Positions 1 through 6,332 of a DNA stretch of 10,450 bases are shown here, one piece after another. This stretch comes from Baffinella frigidus (Eukaryota; Cryptophyceae; Cryptomonadales; Baffinellaceae): positions 35,735-46,184 of the forward strand of contig MU646772.1 in NCBI GenBank assembly GCA_026770585.1, written 5' to 3'. The notes beneath the pieces are model-generated. The model searched no databases. It was not told the origin of the DNA and was given only the letters and a program-made list of their open reading frames with translations. The stretch's first letter is position 1. Every line of letters starts with the position of its first letter. A program made the translations under genes and the position numbers.

Positions 1-1941
1 GGGAGGGTAAGAGAGAGAGGGGAGGGACCGTCAGAGAACTGGTGCACGCGCATCCCGACGCCCGCGAACGACTTGGGTGCCGTGCTCTGCTCTTGCTGCG
101 GCGGTGCCTCTTGTGAGAGTGCCTGCTGTAGGGTTTAGGGTTTAGGGTTTGAGGTTCAAAGCGAACGACTTGGATGCCGCGATCTGCTCTGTGTCTCGTG
201 TTTGGTGTGCCGCTGCTCGAGTGCCTGCTTTGGGGTTTAGGGTTCAGGTTTTAGGGTTTAGGGTTTAGGGTGAAGGGTTTGCTGCTCTTTGTCTCTTGTT
301 TGCTGCGCCTGCTGCTGTTCCTGTTGCTCGAGCGCCTCCTTTGGGGTTTAGGGTTTAGGGCAGGGTTTCGGGTTTAGGGTTTAGGGTTTAGGGTTTAGGG
401 TTTAGGGTAGGGTTTCGGGTTAAGGGTTTAGGGTTTAGGGTTCAGGGTTTAGGGTTTATGGCTTAGGATTTCGGGATTCGGGTTTTGTGTTTCGTGTTTC
501 GGTTTTCAGTTTTCGGTTTTCGGTTCTCGGTTCTCGGGTTTTCGGGTTTCGGGTTTCGGATGTATGCCTGGTGATGAGCCGGCTGCTGCTGCTGGAGCGC
601 CTGCTGCTCCCGTTGAGCCTGCTGTTGCGGGTGTGCCTGCGGCGGTTGCGCCGCCCGTGCCCCCTTCTGCAAACTCCCGCGCCGTATCGTGATCGGGCCC
701 GTCCGCTGCGTGGCCACCACCACCGAGGACCCCTCCACCCCCCGGATCAGCCCCGCGCACTCCTCGGGGAGCATCCCGCTGGTTTCGGGTTTCGGGTTGA
801 GAGTTGAGGGTTGAGGGTTGAGGGTTGAGGCCTAAACCGGTTCGCGGGGCGTTCGGCGACGGAAGTGAGGACGTCGGTTTTGGGTTTAGGGTTTAGGGTT
901 CACGGTTTCGTGTTTCGTGTTTTGTGTTGCGGGTTTAGGTTTTAGGCCTAAACCGGGTTGCAGACCGGAGGTGAGGACGTCGCCGGCGCGGGTTTCCGGT
1001 TTCGGGTTTCGGGTGTATGGTTCGGGGTTTAGGCCTAAACCAACTAAAACCTAAACCGGTCCGCGGGGCGCCCGGCGACGGAGGTGAGGATGTCTCCCGC
1101 GCGGAGGCCGGACGTCTCGCCGGGCCCGCCAGCTGCGAGCGCCTGCACCTCCAGATGCCCCCCTGCCATCATAACCACACGAATCACCACCAGCCAACTT
1201 TGATGAGCGAATCGCGAGTGAAAGTAACCAAGCCACCCGGCGCAAACCTGACAGAGCACGAGATCGATCCTGCAAGACGCGTGCAGCAGCCAGCTACCCG
1301 TGCAGCACGCTGCACCTTTTTGGATTAGTTGAATTTGGCTGCTGGCAGGATCGCTCACCGTTGGGGCTCTGACGCACGCGAATGCCGATCCCAGCCATGG
1401 GTGCGCCCGCTGCAGCTTGCTGCTCGCCTGCCTGCTGCCCCTGTTGCCCCTGCGGAGCCACCGGAGCCAGCGGCGGCTTCTCATGCTTGGGCAGGTCCAT
1501 GAGCGAGGGCGGCTGCCCCTTGGGATGCAGCTTTGAGTTTGATTGGGGTTTCGGCGGTCGGGACCCCGCCGCCCTGGTCCCCACCGCCTGAGGCGGCGGC
1601 GCGTTGACGAAGTCTGAACTGACGGACAACCCCGCGCCTGAAGCCGGCGCTTCCGTCACTTCCGTTGGCGGGGGAGACTGGATCACGTTGCTCCCGTGGC
1701 CCATGGCGGCCATCCTGGCCTGGATACCCGAGAGCCCACCCGGGATGGCGTCGACGTTAAGCGGAGCTTCGGGCGCGGGCTGTGGCGCGCGCGACGCCGC
1801 GCGCCCTCGTCTCTTGCCGCCGCCTGCCGGTTTCAGCCACCTTGGGACGCACCCTGCCTTCTTGACAGCTGGCGCATCGTCCATCATTGAAGCAGAAGCG
1901 TTGCCTGGCCGAGGAGTGGCCCCGCTCCGCTGGTCAACCAT
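1..1941 (-). CDS. multi-PDZ-domain protein, 5' part; continues past the left edge
   Basis: Likely a scaffold or adaptor that binds protein C-termini through PDZ domains. The partner and location cannot be told. Predicted exons are 1941-1359, 1162-1057, 778-568 and 125-29. All junction phases (1, 2, 0) agree and the frame stays open. ATG 1941 is the first in-frame ATG, with A at -3 and G at +4. Residues 1-180 are Pro/Ala/Gln-rich and disordered, with a basic KRRGR cluster. A PDZ domain follows: GIGIRV opens it, GGPGETSGLRAGD is the typical GGPA..GL..GD core, and LIRGVEGSSV is the typical end. Next come a Gln-rich linker and AGVGMRV, the start of a second PDZ at the window edge. Exon 1 and exon 4 end at the same place in their PDZ domains, which suggests domain duplication with introns retained. 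The domain call is firm; the splice model is inference. The weakest point is the GC donor of the third intron. The alternative is read-through to a stop just below 463, giving a one-PDZ protein. Confidence 0.62.
64..345 (-). repeat. three diverged copies of the Gln-rich exon 4, alternating with telomere-like blocks
   Basis: Copies lie at 64-125 (functional exon 4 candidate), 161-230 and 281-340. The first two share GCGAACGACTTGG and then GTGCCG or ATGCCG. All three share a segment ending GCCTGCTGT, GCCTGCTTT or GCGCCTCCTTT on the + strand. Spacing is about 100-110 bases, with TTTAGGG runs at 126-160 and 231-280 between them. Confidence 0.6.
126..567 (-). other. predicted intron C of the PDZ gene (phase 0), telomere-like, GC donor
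   Basis: The donor would be CACCAG/GCATAC (a GC donor) and the acceptor CCTACAG/CAGGCA. The phase is compatible and leads into AGVGMRV of the next PDZ domain. There is no usable GT donor nearby, because the CCCTAAA-type strand contains no GT for a long way. About 440 bases consist of telomere-like blocks and two decayed copies of the following exon. Less certain than introns A and B. Confidence 0.4.
341..562 (+). repeat. interstitial telomere-like array (TTTAGGG and variants)
   Basis: From 341 to about 470 most heptamers are exact TTTAGGG, with some TTTCGGG, TTCAGGG and TTAAGGG. From 470 to 562 the array decays into TTTCGTG, TTTTCGG and TTTCGGG variants. G-rich is the + strand, reading into the window, so this is not a terminal telomere in the given orientation. 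The array falls inside predicted intron C. Confidence 0.9.
779..1056 (-). other. predicted intron B of the PDZ gene (phase 2), telomere-like
   Basis: The donor reads GACCG/GTTTAGG and the acceptor AAACCAG/CGGG. Splicing joins SVAGRPAD to MLPEECAGLIRG, exactly the two halves of one PDZ domain. Almost all of the 278 bases are CCCTAAA, CCCGAAA and CCCTCAA variants on the sense (minus) strand, plus two decayed copies of the upstream exon end. The donor GT lies inside a GGTTTAGG telomere-like motif, so the repeat itself supplies the splice signal. Confidence 0.6.
797..830 (+). repeat. TTGAGGG heptamer array
   Basis: Four exact TTGAGGG units, preceded by one TTGAGAG unit, next to an AGGCCT junction. 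This is the same variant heptamer as the long array at the right end of the window, in the opposite orientation. Inside predicted intron B. Confidence 0.85.
836..1100 (-). repeat. three diverged copies of an exon end plus telomere-like unit, about 110-bp period
   Basis: Copies of the PDZ segment encoding GD(I/V)LTS, with CCGGTTTAGGCC next to it, lie at about 1049-1100 (intact exon 2 end), 949-989 (only GDVLTS recognisable) and 836-875 (DVLTSVAERPAN, with its own potential donor). Each is separated by telomere-like sequence. The layout suggests tandem duplication across the exon-intron border. Confidence 0.7.
1163..1358 (-). other. predicted intron A of the PDZ gene (phase 1)
   Basis: On the minus strand the donor reads AACG/GTGAGC and the acceptor TGGCAG/GGGGGC. 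Removing these 196 bases joins RQSPNG to GHLEVQAL, which restores the first and second beta strands of the PDZ fold. The intron is of ordinary composition and has no telomere-like repeats, unlike the next two. Confidence 0.65.
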
Positions 1942-2163
1942 TCTTGATGGACGATCAGGCGCAGCGCACGGACGCTGCCGCGATCCTTCCAGCTGCTTGT
2001 CACTCTCACCCGTCAAAAGTGGGGAGAGAGAAACGAATTTTGATGGACCCCCGCGCCGTTTCTCCTCTGGAAAAAAAATGACTTTGGGCGTGTGGAAACG
2101 GTCAAAAAAACAACTTAGCTGACCTCATAACCTGTACCCCCCTGCCCCTCCAAACATCCATAG

Positions 2164-2244
2164 ATGCTTTTTCTGCAGATCCCTTCTACGGAACGGCGTG
2201 TCGTTGGGCTATGTTGGGAGAAATTAAAACCTAAAGGACCTAGA
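2164..2244 (+). mobile_element. dispersed repeat R, copy 1 (3' part)
   Basis: Carries the family core CTTCTACGGAA..GGCGTGTCGTTGGGC and ATGTTGGGAGAAATTAAAAC, with the tail CCTAAAGGACCTAGAG. It begins near the GCAGATCC boundary that also starts copies 4 and 5. It lies upstream of the PDZ gene start. Confidence 0.75.
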
Positions 2245-2382
2245 GAACTGAATAGGACGGACCGAATTGGAGCCATTTTCATTTTCGTGGTACAAATTAG
2301 GGAATCTGGTTTGCATCGCCAGGTGGTTGGCACGTCTGAAGAACGCCGCCCCGAAGACGATGTCCGATTTCAATTATCTCGC

Positions 2383-2421
2383 CGATAATCCTGAGATGTT
2401 TCAGATATCTCAGGATTATCG
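2383..2421. repeat. perfect 15-bp inverted repeat with 9-base loop
   Basis: Arm CGATAATCCTGAGAT at 2383-2397 pairs perfectly with 2407-2421. Weaker pairing goes on outside: GTCCGATTT at about 2362-2370 faces its complement AAATCGGAC at about 2434-2442. The whole is a foldback of about 80 bases. A further small hairpin (TCCTGAGG 2566-2573 against 2592-2599) lies downstream. GGAGCCATTT at 2269-2278 and its complement at 2575-2584 may be the ends of one larger foldback element. Confidence 0.75.
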
Positions 2422-2664
2422 TCTCGTTTTTTCAAATCGGACCTCGCACGGTTCCGTAATCCTTTCAGATGTGTTTGCTCCAGGGGGACCATCAAAATCC
2501 GTGCAGGGGTCGAACGGCTCCAATTCCAGACCGATCTTCGGTTTAAAACGTTTTAATAGCCTCAATCCTGAGGAAATGGCTCCACCAACCGCCTCAGGAT
2601 CCTGCAAGGTCAATCCGTCCCATCCAGATCCCCTTGAAACACCCTAAAGGACGAAATAACGAAA

Positions 2665-2790
2665 AACCCAAGAGAAACACCCTCTACGAGCCTCTGCACT
2701 GGAGAGCTCAATGCGATTCGAAAGCAAACATGCTTTCTCTGCGTGTCGTTGGGCCATGCTGGGAGAAATTAAAACCTAAAGGACCTAAAG
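2665..2790 (+). mobile_element. dispersed repeat R, copy 2 (internal deletion)
   Basis: Starts in the middle of the unit (CCCAAGAGAAACACC) and runs through GAGCCTCTGCACTGGAGAGC to the common 3' tail. About 20 bases (the CTTTCTACGGAAGGG segment) are missing between TTTCTCTG and CGTGTCGTTGGG. Confidence 0.75.
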
Positions 2791-2802
2791 GGGGTGGCTC
2801 TC

Positions 2803-3047
2803 ACCTTGTATCCGTGGGAGCTTTTATACTTCAACCATGGGATACCATGAGCCTCATAAAGGCTGACTTGGGTTCGGTGATCAAACACCCCAAGAGAACC
2901 GCCCTGTATCCCCTCTTCACGAGCCTCTGCACTGGAGAGCTAAACGCGATCCGAAAGCAAAAATGCTTTCTCTGCAGTCCTTTCTACGGAAGGGCGTGTC
3001 GTTGGGCTATGTTGGGAGCATTTAAAACCTCAAGGACCTAAAGGACC
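2803..3047 (+). mobile_element. dispersed repeat R, copy 3 (near full length)
   Basis: Holds the 5' part (TATCCGTGGGAGC, then CATGGGATACCATGAGCC), the middle (CCCAAGAGAACCGCCC), a small hairpin GAAAGCAAAAATGCTTTC at 2953-2970, the core, and the CCTAAAGGA tail. Compared with copy 7 it lacks a short stretch after GGGTTCGGTG. No long open frame runs through the family, so it looks non-autonomous. Confidence 0.8.
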
Positions 3048-3066
3048 GTTGGATAAAGGACCTAAA

Positions 3067-3136
3067 GATCCCTTCTACGGAAAGACGTGTCGTTGGGCTA
3101 TGTTGGGAGAAATTAAAACCTAAAGGACCCAAAGGG
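3067..3136 (+). mobile_element. dispersed repeat R, copy 4 (3' part)
   Basis: Begins at GATCCCTTCTACGG and ends CCTAAAGGACCCAAAGGG. It lies almost tail to head behind copy 3, separated by 19 bases that themselves contain TAAAGGACCTAAAG. Confidence 0.75.
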
Positions 3137-3148
3137 CATTCAAATGTC

Positions 3149-3406
3149 TTGACAAAAGAAGCAGTAATAAAGTTGCGCCTTGCCCAAGCGTGGACGTACG
3201 ATGAAACCAAGGAACACAAAGTAACTGTAAACATGGCACTTGTACGCGCAATCTTCCTTCAAAAACCCACAGTTGCCAGAATCATATTCCCCTTACATAC
3301 AAATAGAGAAGCCATCAAACCCAGTGCAAAGCAACATCCGCACGGTAGGGACATGAGTCGGCAGCTTACGAGGAGGATACCCAGGGTCGCCATTGTAGCA
3401 GGATGA
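3149..3406 (+). CDS. possible small coding segment or remnant, unrecognised
   Basis: An 85-codon open stretch with no ATG at its start (first in-frame ATG at codon 29). Its composition is more protein-like and AT-richer than the surroundings, with KEAVIKLRLAQAW near the start. I do not recognise a family. It sits between repeat copies, so it could be a decayed piece of a mobile element or chance. It is reported because no other feature explains 3137-3487. Confidence 0.15.
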   Translation: MTKEAVIKLRLAQAWTYDETKEHKVTVNMALVRAIFLQKPTVARIIFPLHTNREAIKPSAKQHPHGRDMSRQLTRRIPRVAIVAG

Positions 3407-3487
3407 GGCATCGGTATCCTCTTGCCAGGACTGGCTGAGCCCAATCAGGGGATCTTGAGGTGGGGGTAGACATCACCCAAGTCAGAA

Positions 3488-3558
3488 GTGTGAGCCTCGG
3501 TCGGACAGGTGATGAGCCTCAGTGGGAGGTTCATCACCTGTCTGACCGAGGCCCACAC
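3488..3558. other. 71-nt near-perfect hairpin, possible small-RNA precursor or palindrome
   Basis: From 3494 to 3552 a 27-bp stem closes a 5-base loop (3521-3525). Arm GCCTCGGTCGGACAGGTGAT faces ATCACCTGTCTGACCGAGGC. All positions pair, two of them as G-U (3503/3543 and 3516/3530). After one A/C mismatch (3493/3553) five more pairs extend it to 3488 and 3558. Length and pairing resemble a microRNA precursor, but a recent inverted duplication would look the same. Confidence 0.8.
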
Positions 3559-3590
3559 AACCTGGTTAAGAGCCCCCCCACTCGGAGTCC

Positions 3591-3667
3591 CTGCAGATCC
3601 TTTCTACGGAAGGGCGTGTCGTTGGGCCATGTTGGGAGAAATTAAATCCTGAAGGTCCTAAAGGTCC
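3591..3667 (+). mobile_element. dispersed repeat R, copy 5 (3' part)
   Basis: Starts CTGCAGATCCTTTCTACGG and keeps GGCGTGTCGTTGGGCC. Its tail has diverged to AAATCCTGAAGGTCCTAAAGG. It starts 32 bases after the 71-nt hairpin. Confidence 0.75.
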
Positions 3668-3799
3668 GCCTCTGGTGGGAGTTGAAAAAGATTGCCCTTA
3701 CTACTGAGCCCCTCGCGTCTGGTCCCACCACGCCCTGTGGCTCGTCGCGGTCGTGATTGGCAATTTATCGAAACCTGCTCCTCTTCCACGCAATAAATT

Positions 3800-3988
3800 C
3801 CACCAACCCTCACAGCCTGGGCAAATCGATGATCTTCGACTTTTGTGCAAAGCAGTTTTGAAACTCCAAACACCCTGCTGTGATGGAGTTTTGGGAGTTT
3901 TAAAAATAACCGACGTCGGAATCCGACTTCATCCAAGGGGGGGATTGGAGCCATTTTCCCGATCTGCCTAGGCTGTGAGGGTTGGTGG
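3800..3988. mobile_element. foldback element with 29-bp terminal inverted repeats
   Basis: CCACCAACCCTCACAGCC starts the left arm (3800-3828). The right arm (3960-3988) is its complement with two mismatches. The 131-base centre also folds on itself in part (AAACTCCAAAC near 3862 against GTTTTGGGAGTTTT near 3889). There is no coding capacity and no clear target-site duplication. The ATTGGAGCCATTTTC motif just inside the right arm also occurs at 2266-2280. Confidence 0.7.
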
Positions 3989-4383
3989 TTGCTTCGGTGT
4001 ACACTCAGTAGGGGCGCATACATGACTACCTGCAGTAGGTAGTAAAAAAGTTTTATGAATGAAGTGGGCCATCGTACTTCTGCGCCCGGCATTTCTCAAC
4101 ATTGAGTCAACAACCAATTTCATTCCGCAATATTACTGATTCAGTTGCACTTTTATGCTGTGTCGGGCGTGTTTTTTTATGTCAAGATAGCAACGACAAG
4201 AACAATATCCCACGAATAAAAGCTAAATTCAAATGAAAAAAGAAGTTGGTTCAGTGATCATTCGAAATGAAAATGATCGAATCGAGTGATTTCTAGTGAA
4301 TCTATCCCACTTGTGAACGGGTCTTCTTTTAATCTGCTTACACCGGTGTTGCCGACAAGAACCTACCAACCAGTCTCATAACT

Positions 4384-4414
4384 ATTTTTACAAAAAACAG
4401 TTTCTTGTAAAAAT
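4384..4414. repeat. 10-bp perfect hairpin inside a larger imperfect inverted repeat
   Basis: ATTTTTACAA at 4384-4393 pairs with TTGTAAAAAT at 4405-4414. Outside it, CCAACCAGT (about 4367) faces ACTGGCTGG (about 4421) with small bulges, making a foldback of about 60 bases. Confidence 0.6.
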
Positions 4415-4483
4415 CTGAAACTGGCTGGAGATTAGAGTGCCATTTTGTGAATTTTTGGGGGGAGTGCACGTGGAAAATGACCA

Positions 4484-4521
4484 GGATGGAGTTTCCAGTG
4501 TTTGCGATCAAGTTTCCAGCC
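4484..4521 (-). repeat. inverted copy of the 21-bp minisatellite unit
   Basis: GGATGGAGTTTCCAG at 4484-4498 is the exact complement of 5105-5119. AGTTTCCAGCC follows at 4511-4521. This shows the unit exists outside the tandem array in opposite orientation. Confidence 0.6.
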
Positions 4522-5056
4522 ACCTTGTATCATGATGAATTACCAAAACCCGCTTGAAACTAGTGCCTGTGGGAGGGGCTTTACATGACCCCATAAGGGA
4601 GTAGCTTTGCATGGGCCCTGTACAGGCCCTGTACATGCCCGCCTCAAAGAAAGACCTCTAATCCTACCAACACGGCCGCCACGTATGGTGGGTAGTGTGG
4701 GTAGGATGGGGACTCCGACTCCGACGCTGGGAGGGGAACTCCGAACGACATGGAGACAGTAGTAATCTGGCTCGGTGTAAACCCCAGTTGACTGATAGTG
4801 CTAGGTGTAAAGCCGAGGAGGCGTATAACTAGGCACGTGAAGCTGGGGAATGAATCAGGAAAATACAGACGTGTGCACCCCCACCGAGGCGTTTTTCGGG
4901 CAGCTTACGCATCATCTTGCACTGGGCCTCGTTTTCAGACCTCAAACCTTTTAAGCTTAGTGCGACTGACGAGTTAGTTTGGGAACCCATCAAACTAGTA
5001 GTTTTGTCATGCAGACACAAGTTTGAGCAAAGGTTTGGGAGCTGAAACATCCATCC

Positions 5057-5160
5057 CGAAGTTTAAAAAATCAATCCTAAAGCTTGAAAACTTTATCCTG
5101 AAGGCTGGAAACTCCATCCTGCATCTCGCAAACTAAATCCTGAGCTCTGAGCCTCCATCC
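5057..5160 (+). repeat. degenerate 21-bp minisatellite, five units
   Basis: Units begin at 5057, 5078, 5099, 5120 and 5141. The first four are exactly 21 bases and the last is 20. Consensus is about TGAAGCTTGAAAACTCCATCC, and every unit ends ATCC. The exact length in multiples of three would give a heptapeptide (.. K L x P) in one frame, but stops interrupt it. Confidence 0.75.
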
Positions 5161-5215
5161 GGAATGCCACCCAAACAACTGGTAAACAAACTGGTAGAGC
5201 GTTTGCTGTTATTGT

Positions 5216-5351
5216 TGGCCGCGTTTCGACTTCCAGTTTTCGAGATTTCGAGTTTCATTTGTACCAGAAATGTCCGTTTAAAACGTTTTACGACCTCTAC
5301 AATCTTTGGAAAGCCTTAAAATCCCGAAAAATGAAATTGGAAACGCGGCCA
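5216..5351. mobile_element. 136-bp foldback (MITE-like) element
   Basis: TGGCCGCGTTTC at the left end (5216-5227) has its exact complement at 5340-5351. Pairing resumes further in (TTTTCGAGATTT against AAATCCCGAAAA), giving imperfect ends of about 37 bases. No target-site duplication is evident. It starts 55 bases after the 21-bp minisatellite. Confidence 0.65.
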
Positions 5352-5741
5352 GCATTTACCGCAACCGCTCTACCCCACCCCACAGCCAGTTTCAGTTTTT
5401 TTTGGCAAAAAACTGGCAGTCATGAGGTTGATGGGTTCTCGTCGGCCACACTATGTCAGTTGACCTCCCACTGCTGTCTTCTCGCTTCCCCACCGCTTTG
5501 CATCTCCCTGTCGCGCTGCTCCCGCCACGGGTGGCGGCGCCCTGGCCACACGAGGCTAGCCATACGAACATAATGAAAGGACAGTTAAAAAAATTATGGG
5601 CAATGATCTCGTTTTCTGCTGCTTTTTCCGGGGGAAACGTGATCAATTGCTGACTTTTGGCGTGTTTCCTGGGCAATAATCCAATAATTGACTTATGCAT
5701 CTGTTCGCATGGATAGCCTCGGGTGGGGGAAGCCCCTTGCT
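5352..5741. other. about 390 bases with no convincing gene
   Basis: Contains one short hairpin (GCCAGTTT at 5385-5392 with AAACTGGC at 5410-5417). A 102-codon minus-strand frame starts at an ATG at 5700 but has no recognisable domain, so I do not call it. Confidence 0.5.
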
Positions 5742-5909
5742 GATCCTTTAGGTCCTTTAGGTTTTAAATGCTCCCAACATAGCCCAACGACACGCCCTTC
5801 CGTAGAAAGGACTGCAGAGAAAGATTTTTTGCTCTCGGATCGCGTTTAGCTTTCCAGTGCAGAGGCTCGTGAAGAGGGGATACAGGGCGGTTCTCTTGGG
5901 GTGTTTGAG
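5742..5909 (-). mobile_element. dispersed repeat R, copy 6 (5'-shortened)
   Basis: Reverse orientation. On the minus strand it runs from CACCCCAAGAGAACCGCCC through the core to GCATTTAAAACCTAAAGG and a CCTAAAGGATC tail. It shares the GCATTTAAAAC variant with copies 3 and 7, so these three form a subfamily apart from copies 1, 2, 4 and 5 (GAAATTAAA). Confidence 0.8.
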
Positions 5910-5921
5910 CTATTCCAAAAT

Positions 5922-6210
5922 AGGTCCTTAGGATCCTTTAGGTCCTTTAGGTTTTAAATGCTCCCAACATATGCCAACGACACGCCCTTCCGTAGAAAGG
6001 ACTGCAGAGAAAGCATTTTTGCTCTCGGATCGCGTTTAGCTCTCCAGTGCAGAGGCTCGTGAGGAGGGGATACAGGGCGGTTCTCTTGGGGTGCTTGAGT
6101 TGATCCAGAGGACCGCGCTCGCCCACACACCGAACCCAAGTCAGCCTTTATGAGGCTCATGGTATCCCATGGTTGGAGCATAGGAGCTTCAACCACGGAT
6201 ACCCCAAAGG
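5922..6210 (-). mobile_element. dispersed repeat R, copy 7 (longest copy)
   Basis: Reverse orientation and the most complete unit seen, about 280 bases. On the minus strand it begins CCTTTGGGGTATCCGTGG and ends CCTAAAGGACCTAAAGG, so its ends are weakly complementary (CCTTTRGG). It contains a stretch, GTGTGGGCGAGCGCGGTCC, that copy 3 lacks. It ends about 120 bases before the start codon of the downstream gene and may have displaced or supplied its promoter region. Confidence 0.8.
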
Positions 6211-6332
6211 AAACAAGATCGCACTCGGAAAATTGGATGTAATTTGATTTGATTTATCCCACACGCCTCGCAACTTTAGAAAGTCAATTTCGTTTGAATT
6301 TCGAAAGGGTTTCTGGCGAGGTGGACGACGGC

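Larger units (their letters stand above)
3989..5038. other. about 1 kb with no convincing gene
   Basis: AT-rich, with short open frames only. Visible structure is limited to a CTACCT/AGGTAG hairpin (4025-4041), an imperfect foldback around 4367-4429, a doubled GGCCCTGTACA at about 4613-4636, and an inverted piece of the 21-bp minisatellite at 4484-4521. Confidence 0.6.

Noticed and set aside
487-807. 106-codon plus-strand frame over the telomere-like stretch
   Set aside because: It translates TTTCGGG-type repeats and the antisense of PDZ exon 3; the minus strand explains the sequence better.
2870-2885. GGTTCGGTGATC in repeat R as a polymerase III B box
   Set aside because: It matches only part of GGTTCGANNCC and no A box lies at the right distance, so a tRNA-derived origin is not supported.
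3658-4092. 144-codon minus-strand frame
   Set aside because: It runs through the foldback element and the tail of repeat R, both non-coding repeats, and shows no recognisable domain.
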